Below are positions 1 through 5,146 of a DNA stretch of 5,146 nt, one piece after another; positions within the stretch are counted from its first letter, which is position 1, and each line of letters starts with the position of its first letter. The notes under the pieces are model-generated. The model had not been told where the DNA came from, did no database searches, and saw only the letters and a program-made list of their open reading frames with translations. The DNA comes from Actinomycetota bacterium (GTDB lineage: Bacteria; Actinomycetota; Rubrobacteria; Rubrobacterales; Rubrobacteraceae). A program made the translations under genes and the position numbers. Where the stretch lies: assembly GCA_020200675.1 (NCBI GenBank), contig JAIVIG010000100.1:1-5146 (forward strand). The letters are read 5' to 3'.

Positions 1-40
1 GGAAGGTGTGCAGGGCGTCAAGGGGTGCGAAGGGTTCCAT
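1..40 (-). CDS. Possible 5' end of a divergent gene (partial)
   Basis: On the minus strand an ATG at 40-38 opens a frame that runs to the left edge (MEPFAPLDALHTF). Nine of the twelve codons after the start end in G or C, which fits the codon style of the other genes. No good ribosome binding site lies next to the ATG; the nearest purine run (GGGAG on the minus strand) is about 14 bases upstream. Thirteen residues are too few to recognise a product. The alternative is that this stretch is non-coding or belongs to a gene on the other strand. Confidence 0.2.
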   Translation of the reverse strand, partial: MEPFAPLDALHTF

Positions 41-260
41 GATGACGCATTCTGCTCCCGGCGGTCGCCACCGGCTACTCCTGGCGCCCGTCACAGACCT
101 ATACAGTTAAAACACAAGCTTAGGGCCCACGCCAATCCCGATGACCTCGGCCTAGTACGCTTCTAGCAATTCTTTGTTGCTGCTTGACACAACTTGATAC
201 TGTGTTAGCCTCTGCGCCGCTTCGTTAAGAGAAGGTCGTTGTCAAGAGATCTGGAGGGGC
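41..260. other. Intergenic region upstream of the RlpA-like gene
   Basis: No convincing gene lies here. The stretch from about 90 to 250 is visibly richer in A and T than the genes, as expected of a promoter region. It contains TTGACA at 184-189 and several short repeats: CTTGACA (183-189) with its inverse TGTCAAG (240-246), ACACA (187-191) facing TGTGT (201-205), and near-identical 9-mers GTTAAGAGA (224-232) and GTCAAGAGA (241-249). The repeats are short enough to be chance. The ribosome binding site GGAGGGG (253-259) ends the region. Confidence 0.5.
174..201 (+). promoter_or_regulatory. Candidate promoter of the RlpA-like gene
   Basis: A possible -35 TTGTTG (174-179) and -10 GATACT (196-201) are separated by 16 bases, which would put transcription start near 208, about 50 bases before the ATG. 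A better -35 hexamer, TTGACA (184-189), is present, but nothing close to a -10 box lies 16-18 bases after it. One of the two is likely used; I cannot decide which from sequence alone. Confidence 0.35.
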
Positions 261-929
261 ATGAAGACTAGTTTTAGGGCCATGCTTGTGGCCGGGACGG
301 TCGCTGCGTTTGTGGCGGCACATGCTAAAGAGGCAAAGGCCGAGCCGGTGGTGAGCAGTTGGTACGGCTCCGAGCTGGAAGGGTCTCCGACGGCGAGCGG
401 GGAGCCATACAGGCCCGACGAGCGCACGGCGGCGCATCGTAGTTTGCCGTTGGGTACGGAGCTTCTCGTCAGCTACGGGGGGCGCCAGACGGTCGTGCGG
501 GTCAACGACCGGGGTCCGCACGTTGCGGGCCGAGATCTGGACCTCTCTCGGGCAGCTGCCGAAGAGATCGGGCTGACCGTTGCCGGCGCAGACGCGGTGG
601 ACGTTCGGGTCTTCGACGGCTCGGGTAATCGAGGAGGGTATGCTCCGGCGAAGGAGTATGCCCCTCGACAGGAAGACGTTGTCGGGAGGAAGCCCGCGCC
701 TCGCAAGGACCACGACGGCGTAGCCGCGTTTCTGCGCGAGCGCCCTTACCTCAGGCTCTTGGGAGCAGAGTTCGCGTCGTACTCCGGAGCGTCGGCGAAG
801 GGTTGCCAGGAGGCTTCGATGACGGCCCCGACGCCGACGGCAGGGACGCGCTTGCCGTCCGTCGAGTCTGCGAGGGCGCGGGTCGTGGCGGCGGCCGACC
901 GGTGCTCGCCGGGGATGCTTGGTTTGTAA
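261..929 (+). CDS. Secreted RlpA-like double-psi beta-barrel protein with an overprinted C-terminal tail
   Basis: A 222-residue protein. Residues 1-28 look like a signal peptide (basic MKTSFR, hydrophobic core, AKA before the likely cut), with no lipobox cysteine, so it is probably released rather than lipid-anchored. Residues 31-118 are an RlpA-type double-psi beta-barrel: SSWYG near 32-36, TASGEPY (44-50), TAAHRSLPLGT (56-66), VRVNDRGPHVAGR (79-91) and DLSRAAAEEIG (94-104). His59 and Asp83 occupy the positions conserved in RlpA proteins, which act on peptidoglycan (glycan-strand cleavage in Pseudomonas). There is no SPOR domain. Residues 120-160 are low-complexity, basic and proline-bearing. 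Residues 163-222 are encoded antisense to a cimA remnant and resemble no RlpA family sequence; they contain the only cysteines (C182, C215). The start is supported by GGAGGGG at 253-259, though its spacing is short. The domain call is firm; lytic activity is not shown, and the original C-terminus was probably different. Confidence 0.85.
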   Translation: MKTSFRAMLVAGTVAAFVAAHAKEAKAEPVVSSWYGSELEGSPTASGEPYRPDERTAAHRSLPLGTELLVSYGGRQTVVRVNDRGPHVAGRDLDLSRAAAEEIGLTVAGADAVDVRVFDGSGNRGGYAPAKEYAPRQEDVVGRKPAPRKDHDGVAAFLRERPYLRLLGAEFASYSGASAKGCQEASMTAPTPTAGTRLPSVESARARVVAAADRCSPGMLGL

Positions 930-930
930 C
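746..930 (-). pseudogene. Remnant of a second cimA 3' end, antisense to the RlpA-like gene
   Basis: Read on the minus strand, this stretch encodes a peptide clearly homologous to the last 60 residues of the intact CimA at 3157-4713. Shared blocks are YK, EHR, AATTR, DST, GKRV, AVGVG, IEASWQ and EY, about 35 identities over some 57 positions. It ends in TAA at 746-748, near the position of the real cimA stop. By hand alignment, 804-928 matches 3209-3339 at 97 of 125 ungapped positions, with two separate 3-base gaps. Upstream of about 930 the similarity stops abruptly, so the other 460 or so residues of CimA are absent and no start codon or SD belongs to it. It cannot make an enzyme: only the tip of the C-terminal regulatory domain remains. 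It is either a local partial duplication of cimA or the residue of a divergent cimA brought in with neighbouring DNA. Confidence 0.85.
804..928. repeat. Direct repeat, left copy (cimA 3' end)
   Basis: This is the left member of a pair with 3209-3339, in the same orientation and about 2.4 kb apart, bracketing the whole radical SAM gene. Exact blocks include 13 bases (GACGCGCTTGCCG) and 11 bases (CCGACGCCGAC). The left copy is six bases shorter, as two separate 3-base gaps. Similarity fades into weaker but still recognisable protein-level homology from 804 down to 746. Confidence 0.85.
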
Positions 931-973
931 ACTCCTCGATTCGGTCCCTTACCCCGGCCGGACCATAAGAGTG

Positions 974-1002
974 TAGTGAGGCGGGCCAGGGTCGATTAGA
1001 AT
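974..1002 (+). promoter_or_regulatory. Candidate promoter giving a leaderless radical SAM mRNA
   Basis: TAGAAT at 997-1002 is a one-mismatch -10 box ending six bases before the GTG start at 1009, the distance expected if transcription begins at the start codon itself. The best -35 at 17-base spacing is the weak TAGTGA (974-979). There is no Shine-Dalgarno sequence before the GTG, which fits a leaderless transcript. The -10 box overlaps an in-frame TAG (997-999), so the protein cannot begin further upstream. Confidence 0.4.
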
Positions 1003-1008
1003 CAATCG

Positions 1009-3117
1009 GTGGAGGAGCAGGAAGGGTATCGGAGAAGCATCGTCGGCCGCGGGGCGGCGGGCAATCCCAAGAATCGCTTCGAGCGGATCGAGGTCGAGCC
1101 GGAGCCCGAGGGGTCGGATGTCGGGGAGACGGGACCGGAGACAATCTACCTGCGCGACGTCTCCCGTTCGATCATCGCCCGCAACGACAGCCCGGATATC
1201 GGCTTCGACGCTAGCATCAACCCCTACAGAGGGTGCGAACATGGGTGCGTCTACTGCCTATCTGGCGATACTCCCATCCTCATGGGCGATGGTACAGCTC
1301 GTCGGCTCGCGGACGTGCGTGTCGATGATGAGATCTACGGCACGGTCAGGAGCGGTGCATATCGACGCTACACGAAGACACGCGTACTGGATTATTGGAG
1401 CGTGTGTAAGCCGGCTTATCGCGTCATCTTGGCTGACGGGACGAACCTCGTTTCCGGCGGAGATCATCGCTTCCTGACTGAACGCGGCTGGAAGTTCGTT
1501 ACCGGCGCGATGTGCGGAGATGGATATAGACCGTACCTGACGACCAACAACAAACTGATGGGGATCGGCAGTTTCGCAGGGGCACCTGCAAAAGATGCCG
1601 ACTACAGAAGAGGCTACCTGTGCGGGATGATACGGGGAGATGGTTTTCTCGCTTCCTACGTCTACGAGCGTGTAGGACGCTCCCATAGGAACTCGCATCA
1701 GTTTCGACTTGCGCTCCTCGATGAGGAGGCGCTTCGGCGGACAGATGAGTATCTGTCGAGTTTCGGGGTAACGACGTACAGTTTTGTCTTCCAAGATGCT
1801 TTCGCCAGTAGGAGGACCGTACATGCGATCGGTACTCAAGCTCGTAAAAACGTGGAACACATTCGGGTGCTGGTCGCCTGGCCGCACACGCCCTCCGGCT
1901 CTTGGTGTAAGGGATTCCTGGCAGGGATTTTCGACGCCGAAGGCAGCTACAGGGACAATACGCTGCGCATCCACAACACGGAACCAGAGATAATCGAGCA
2001 TATCGTAGAGTCTCTGGAGATGTTCGGCTTCAGCTTCGTCGTAGAGGCTATGATCAAGGGCCGAAGCCGACCGATGAGCGTAGTGAGGGTCCGCGGGGGT
2101 TTGAGGGAGCATCTCCGGTTCTTCCACTCCGTGGACCCTGCCATCTCCCGAAAACGCAATATCGAGGGAACCGCGATAAAAAGTGGCGCGAACTTGCGCG
2201 TAGAGGAGATCCAACCCGTCGGCGTAAAGACCCTCTTCGACATCACCACGGGCACGGGCGATTTCATAGCAAACGGCGTCGTAAGCCACAACTGCTTCGC
2301 TCGTCCTCTGCACGAATATCTCGGCTTCTCTGCGGGTTTGGACTTCGAGAGCAAGATCCTGGTCAAAGAAAACGCCCCCGAGCTACTACGCAAGGAACTC
2401 TCGTCCCCCCGCTGGAAACCCCAGGTAATGGCGATGAGCGTCGCTACCGATTGTTACCAGCCCATCGAGAAGAAGCTCCGGCTTACCCGGCGTTGTCTGG
2501 AAGTCCTCGTGGAGTTCCGCAACCCGGTAGCCGTGGTAACCAAGAACCACCTCGTCACCAGGGACATAGATTTCCTCTCCGAGCTCGTCCATTACGACGC
2601 CGCCGTAGTTATGGTCTCTCTGACCACCCTGGACGACGACCTACGAGGGATCATGGAACCAAGGACTTCGCGCCCCGCTCGCCGGCTTGCCGCCATCGGA
2701 GCGCTTGCCCAGGCCGGCATTCCCGTTGGGGTCATGATCGCTCCCATAATCCCGGGTCTCACGGACCACGAGATACCGGCCCTGCTCTCCGCGGCCGCCG
2801 AAGCGGGAGCGAGCTTCGCTGCCTACACCCCCGTGCGCTTGCCCTACGCCGTGGCGCCCCTCTTCGAGGACTGGTTGGAGCGCCACTTTCCCGAGCGTAA
2901 AGAAAAGGTGCTGAACCGCATTCGCTCGATGCGGGGGGGAAAGCTCAACGACCCGCGCTTCGGCACGCGCATGAGGGGCGAGGGGATCTTTGCTGAGCAG
3001 ATCGGCCAACTCTTCTCCATAAGTTGTCGCAGAGCCGGGATCGGGGAGAAGCGCTCCCCGAAGCTGTCGACCGCGGCGTTTCGCAGAGCCGGACCGCAAC
3101 CCACCCTCTTCGATTGA
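1009..3117 (+). CDS. Radical SAM protein, PA0069/SplB-like family, intein-containing precursor
   Basis: A 702-residue precursor, predicted to splice to a 356-residue mature protein (precursor residues 1-82 joined to 429-702). The N-terminal RGAAGNPKNRFE (14-25), ARNDSPDIGFDASINPYRG (57-75), FESKILVKENAPELL (446-460), TDCYQP (480-485), RLTRRCLEVL (491-500), VTKNHLVTRDID (510-521), IPGLTDHEIPA (581-591) and MRGGKLNDPRFGTRMRGEG (641-659) are, from memory, hallmarks of the PA0069-type radical SAM family, related to spore photoproduct lyase (COG1533). After splicing the motif C76-X3-C80-X2-C83 should bind a [4Fe-4S] cluster and S-adenosylmethionine. The substrate is unknown; DNA repair is only suggested by the SplB relation and by a C-terminal QPTLF that resembles a sliding-clamp motif. 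The GTG start is forced by an in-frame TAG at 997-999; no SD is present. The gene converges on cimA with 39 bases between stops and no clear hairpin terminator there. It lies between two direct copies of the cimA 3' end. Confidence 0.9.
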   Translation: MEEQEGYRRSIVGRGAAGNPKNRFERIEVEPEPEGSDVGETGPETIYLRDVSRSIIARNDSPDIGFDASINPYRGCEHGCVYCLSGDTPILMGDGTARRLADVRVDDEIYGTVRSGAYRRYTKTRVLDYWSVCKPAYRVILADGTNLVSGGDHRFLTERGWKFVTGAMCGDGYRPYLTTNNKLMGIGSFAGAPAKDADYRRGYLCGMIRGDGFLASYVYERVGRSHRNSHQFRLALLDEEALRRTDEYLSSFGVTTYSFVFQDAFASRRTVHAIGTQARKNVEHIRVLVAWPHTPSGSWCKGFLAGIFDAEGSYRDNTLRIHNTEPEIIEHIVESLEMFGFSFVVEAMIKGRSRPMSVVRVRGGLREHLRFFHSVDPAISRKRNIEGTAIKSGANLRVEEIQPVGVKTLFDITTGTGDFIANGVVSHNCFARPLHEYLGFSAGLDFESKILVKENAPELLRKELSSPRWKPQVMAMSVATDCYQPIEKKLRLTRRCLEVLVEFRNPVAVVTKNHLVTRDIDFLSELVHYDAAVVMVSLTTLDDDLRGIMEPRTSRPARRLAAIGALAQAGIPVGVMIAPIIPGLTDHEIPALLSAAAEAGASFAAYTPVRLPYAVAPLFEDWLERHFPERKEKVLNRIRSMRGGKLNDPRFGTRMRGEGIFAEQIGQLFSISCRRAGIGEKRSPKLSTAAFRRAGPQPTLFD
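1255..2292 (+). other. Intein with LAGLIDADG homing endonuclease domain
   Basis: An in-frame insert of 346 residues (precursor 83-428). It begins with Cys83 in CLSGDTPI, a standard block A. Block B is SGGDHRFLTERGW (149-161) with His153; the usual Thr three residues before it is Gly. Two LAGLIDADG motifs follow: GYLCGMIRGDGFL (202-214, acidic residue Asp211) and GFLAGIFDAEGSY (302-314, Glu311), so the endonuclease looks intact. Block F is LFDITTGTGDFIANG (409-423), followed by VVSHN with His427 and Asn428, then Cys429 as the +1 nucleophile. All residues needed for class 1 splicing are visible. Hand-counted lines give roughly 45-63% GC, averaging near 55%, against about 55-72% in the surrounding extein, which suggests later arrival by homing. 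Splicing excises it and joins Tyr82 to Cys429. Confidence 0.95.
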
Positions 3118-3156
3118 GTTAGCTCGGCGTTACCTGGCTTCGGCGAGACTCGGGCT

Positions 3157-4713
3157 CTACCCCTTCTCAGATCCGTTCACACCGTACTCGAGGCCGTCCA
3201 CCAAAGCCTGCCAGGATGCCTCGATGATGTTCTCTCCGACGCCGACAGCGCCCCAGACGCGCTTGCCGTTCGTGGAGTCTATGAGAACGCGGGTGGTGGC
3301 GGCGGTGGCGCGATGCTCGTCGAGGATGCGCACCTTGTAGTTGGAGAGGTGTATCTCTTGTAGCTCCGGGTAGTGGGGGCCTATGGCCTGTCGCAGGGCG
3401 CGGTCGAGCGCGTTCACCGGGCCGTTGCCCTCGGCGGTGGAGATGACCCTTTGATCCTTGACCAAGAGCTTGATAGTCGCCTCGGTTGTTGTCTCTCCGT
3501 CGGCTCTTTTTTCGGAGATGATCCGGAACGTCTCCAGCTCGAAGAGGGGCCTCGCATCCCCCGTCGTCCGGCCAATTAGCAGAGCGAGCGAGGCATCGGC
3601 CGCCTCGTAGTGGTAGCCCTCGTACTCTCGCTGCTTGATGGCCGTGAGCACGCCGGTTACGTCTCCGGCTTCGAGCCCAAGCTCTTCGGCCTTCGCCCGA
3701 ATAGAGTTCTTCCCCGAGAGCTCCCCGACCGGCGTGCGCCGGACGTTGCCGACCGCCTCCGGGGGTACGTGCTCGTATGTCGCGGGGTCTTTGGAAATGC
3801 CATCAACGTGCAGCCCGCCCTTGTGGGAGAAGGCGCTGCGGCCGACGTAGGGCCGGTGGGTGTCGGGCGTCAGGTTCATCAACTCCGAGACGTAGTTCGA
3901 CACTTCGGTGAGCCGCTTCAGGCGCTCTTCGCCGAGCACCTCGAGGCCCATCTTTAGCTCCAGGTTGGCGATGGTGGTCACGAGGTCGCAGTTGCCGGTG
4001 CGCTCCCCGACGCCGTTTATGGTCCCCTGCACGTGTGTCGCTCCGGCCTCGACCGCGGCCAAGGCGTTTGCCGCCCCGCACCCGGCGTCGTTGTGGGTGT
4101 GGATGCCGATCTCGACATCCGGAAACTCACGCACCGTCCGGCCGACGATCGCTTTTAGCTCCGTCGGGAGCGTGCCGCCGTTCGTGTCGCAGAGGACCAG
4201 CGTCGAGGCGCCCGCGTCCGCCGCCGCCCGGAGGACCGAGAGGGCGTGATCCGGGTCGTCCCGAAAACCGTCGAAGTAGTGCTCGGCGTCGAAGAGGACC
4301 TCTTTGCCGGCGTTAGCCAGGTACGCGACCGTGTCGCTCACGGAGCGTATGTTCTCCTCGACAGTGGTGCGCAGGACCTTCTCGATGTGCATCTTCCAGC
4401 TCTTGGCGACGAGGCAGGCCACGGGGGCGGAGAGGTTGGGGAGTAGCGTTACCGCGGGGTCCTCCTCCGCGCTACCGCCCGGTCGCCTCGCGCGGGTGAA
4501 GGCGACGAGGCGGGCGCTCGTCAGCTCCCCGGCGTCGAAGTTTTCGAAGAACTCCAGGTCCTTGGGATTCGAGGCCGGGAAGCCGGCTTCTATGTAATGG
4601 AGGCCCAGGGAGTCCAGCTCGCGGGCTATCCGGATCTTGTCCTCCGTCGTCAGGCTTACGCCCTCGCGTTGGGTTCCGTCCCGTAGGGTGGTATCGAAAA
4701 GTTTGATGCTCAT
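3157..4713 (-). CDS. cimA: (R)-citramalate synthase
   Basis: A 518-residue protein of the HMGL/LeuA superfamily, close to the normal CimA length. It condenses pyruvate and acetyl-CoA to (R)-citramalate in the cytoplasm, the first step of the threonine-independent route to 2-oxobutanoate and isoleucine. The catalytic barrel carries FDTTLRDGTQ (6-15, with Arg11 and Asp12), IEAGFPASNPKD (41-52), DAEHYFDGF (142-150), LCDTNGGTLP (174-183), the metal-binding IHTHND (204-209, His205 and His207) and NGVGERTGNCDL (233-244). SHKGGLHVDGI (296-306) lies in the linker region. DAEHYFDGF and the LCDTNGGTLP block favour CimA of the TIGR00977 type over 2-isopropylmalate synthase. The C-terminal part, about 370-510, is the LeuA-type regulatory domain, usually the site of isoleucine feedback. 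The ATG at 4713 has AAGGAG four bases upstream and overlaps the leuB stop. An upstream in-frame ATG at 4740 lies inside leuB and is unlikely. The last 60 residues have a decayed copy at 746-930. Confidence 0.92.
   Translation of the reverse strand: MSIKLFDTTLRDGTQREGVSLTTEDKIRIARELDSLGLHYIEAGFPASNPKDLEFFENFDAGELTSARLVAFTRARRPGGSAEEDPAVTLLPNLSAPVACLVAKSWKMHIEKVLRTTVEENIRSVSDTVAYLANAGKEVLFDAEHYFDGFRDDPDHALSVLRAAADAGASTLVLCDTNGGTLPTELKAIVGRTVREFPDVEIGIHTHNDAGCGAANALAAVEAGATHVQGTINGVGERTGNCDLVTTIANLELKMGLEVLGEERLKRLTEVSNYVSELMNLTPDTHRPYVGRSAFSHKGGLHVDGISKDPATYEHVPPEAVGNVRRTPVGELSGKNSIRAKAEELGLEAGDVTGVLTAIKQREYEGYHYEAADASLALLIGRTTGDARPLFELETFRIISEKRADGETTTEATIKLLVKDQRVISTAEGNGPVNALDRALRQAIGPHYPELQEIHLSNYKVRILDEHRATAATTRVLIDSTNGKRVWGAVGVGENIIEASWQALVDGLEYGVNGSEKG
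3209..3339. repeat. Direct repeat, right copy (inside intact cimA)
   Basis: This is the parental-looking copy of the repeat at 804-928, encoding roughly CimA residues 459-501 on the minus strand. On the plus strand, the frame equivalent to the RlpA tail is also free of stops from 3158 and ends in TAG at 3338-3340, the position aligned with the RlpA-like gene's TAA (927-929). Confidence 0.85.
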
Positions 4714-4723
4714 GCGACTCCTT
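4710..4723 (-). promoter_or_regulatory. leuB-cimA ATGA overlap with cimA ribosome binding site
   Basis: On the minus strand AAGGAG (4723-4718) is followed by four bases and then ATGA, where the cimA ATG (4713-4711) and the leuB TGA (4712-4710) share two bases. This fixes the cimA start and indicates translational coupling within one operon. Confidence 0.85.
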
Positions 4724-5146
4724 CTCCGGCCGCCGTCCACTTGACGACGGCGCGTGTAACTTCTTCGGTGCTCTTCTCTCCACCGAGATCCGGCGTCCTG
4801 AAACCGGCCTCCAGGGCGACCGAGACGCCCCGCTCGATGCCTCCGGCAACGTCCGGGCGTCCCAGGGCGTGGCGGAACATCATCGCCGCAGAGAGGATGG
4901 TGGCGTAGGGGTTGGCCGTGCCCTGTTCGGCTATGTCTGGGGCGCTTCCGTGGACGGGCTCGAAGAGACCGGGCGTGCCTGGTACGCCCAGGGAGGCCGA
5001 AGGAAGCATGCCCATCGAGCCCGGAAGCATCGACGCCTCGTCGGAGAGGATGTCGCCGAAGAGGTTCTCGGTCAGGATCACGTCGAACCTTTTTGGATCC
5101 CGGATCAGGAACATTGCCGCGGCGTCTACGAGGATGTGGTCGACCC
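4710..5146 (-). CDS. leuB: 3-isopropylmalate dehydrogenase, C-terminal 144 residues (partial)
   Basis: The frame is open to the right edge, so the 5' part, about 200 residues in typical LeuB, lies outside the window. LeuB is the NAD-dependent enzyme that oxidatively decarboxylates 3-isopropylmalate in leucine synthesis. In the citramalate route it can convert 3-methylmalate to 2-oxobutanoate. The visible part begins VDHILVDAAAM, containing the first metal-binding Asp, then TENLFGDILSDEASM with two more metal-binding Asp residues (equivalent to Thermus Asp241 and Asp245). MGMLPSASLG follows, and PVHGSAPDIAEQGTANPYA forms the adenine-binding loop of NAD-type beta-decarboxylating dehydrogenases. 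The loop ending in Asp-Ile and lacking the basic residues of NADP enzymes fits NAD use. No frameshift or missing residue is seen. It shares an ATGA overlap with cimA. Confidence 0.93.
   Translation of the reverse strand, partial: VDHILVDAAAMFLIRDPKRFDVILTENLFGDILSDEASMLPGSMGMLPSASLGVPGTPGLFEPVHGSAPDIAEQGTANPYATILSAAMMFRHALGRPDVAGGIERGVSVALEAGFRTPDLGGEKSTEEVTRAVVKWTAAGEGVA

Noticed and set aside
3..110. Plus-strand open frame at the left edge ending in TAA at 108-110
   Set aside because: Only 35 codons, less GC-rich third positions and no recognisable product; an ATG at 39 has only a weak purine run before it.
225..932. Long minus-strand open frame opposite the RlpA-like gene (235 codons)
   Set aside because: It is arginine- and proline-rich, typical of a wrong-frame translation, and it is not the frame that carries the cimA homology.
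1258..2313. Long open frame on the minus strand opposite the intein (351 codons)
   Set aside because: It lies wholly antisense to a firmly identified intein and exteins, shows no recognisable domain, and long antisense frames are common in GC-rich coding DNA.
3118..3156. Terminator between the convergent radical SAM and cimA genes
   Set aside because: I found no stem of useful length and no T-run on either strand in these 39 bases.
3157..4713. Annotation as 2-isopropylmalate synthase (leuA)
   Set aside because: The DAEHYFDGF and KSWKMH blocks and the overall length fit the TIGR00977 citramalate synthase type better.
4711..4740. Upstream ATG at 4740 as the cimA start
   Set aside because: It would add nine residues encoded within leuB, lacks an SD as good as the AAGGAG before 4713, and CimA proteins normally begin just before the FDTTLRDG motif.
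1..5146. tRNA, rRNA, CRISPR array, insertion sequence, riboswitch
   Set aside because: No cloverleaf, spaced repeat array, transposase or recognisable riboswitch core was seen on either strand. The only mobile-type element is the intein.

Overview
The window looks like chromosomal DNA of a high-GC actinobacterium. Codons mostly end in G or C, the rSAM extein and cimA samples I counted by hand run about 60-70% GC, and the gene content and protein style recall Rubrobacter or relatives. The genus is an inference from protein style only; there is no rRNA or other marker here.

Layout, left to right. Bases 1-260 are mostly non-coding and hold a plausible promoter and a strong ribosome binding site for the first gene. 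Bases 261-929 (+) encode a small secreted RlpA-like double-psi beta-barrel protein. Its last 60 codons lie antisense to a decayed second copy of the cimA 3' end (746 to about 930, -). Bases 1009-3117 (+) encode a radical SAM protein of the PA0069/SplB-like type, interrupted by a full-length intein of 346 residues (1255-2292) carrying two LAGLIDADG motifs. The gene seems to start leaderless at a GTG. It converges on cimA (3157-4713, -), a complete citramalate synthase gene. The cimA start overlaps the stop of leuB (4710-5146, -), which runs off the right edge.

leuB and cimA form a translationally coupled pair. CimA makes (R)-citramalate from pyruvate and acetyl-CoA. LeuB can oxidatively decarboxylate the isomerised product to 2-oxobutanoate, so the pair fits threonine-independent isoleucine synthesis, and LeuB also serves leucine synthesis. 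The RlpA-like and radical SAM genes have no evident link to this pathway.

Two things deserve attention. First, the intein sits exactly at the third cysteine of the CX3CX2C iron-sulfur motif. The motif is therefore complete both in the precursor (using intein Cys1) and in the spliced protein (using Cys+1), which suggests that cluster binding and splicing could compete. Second, about 125-131 bp of the cimA 3' end is present twice, in the same orientation, on either side of the radical SAM gene, at about 78% identity by hand alignment. The left copy has been taken over as the antisense coding template for the C-terminus of the RlpA-like protein. This looks like the scar of a duplication or insertion event, with overprinting of a new protein tail.
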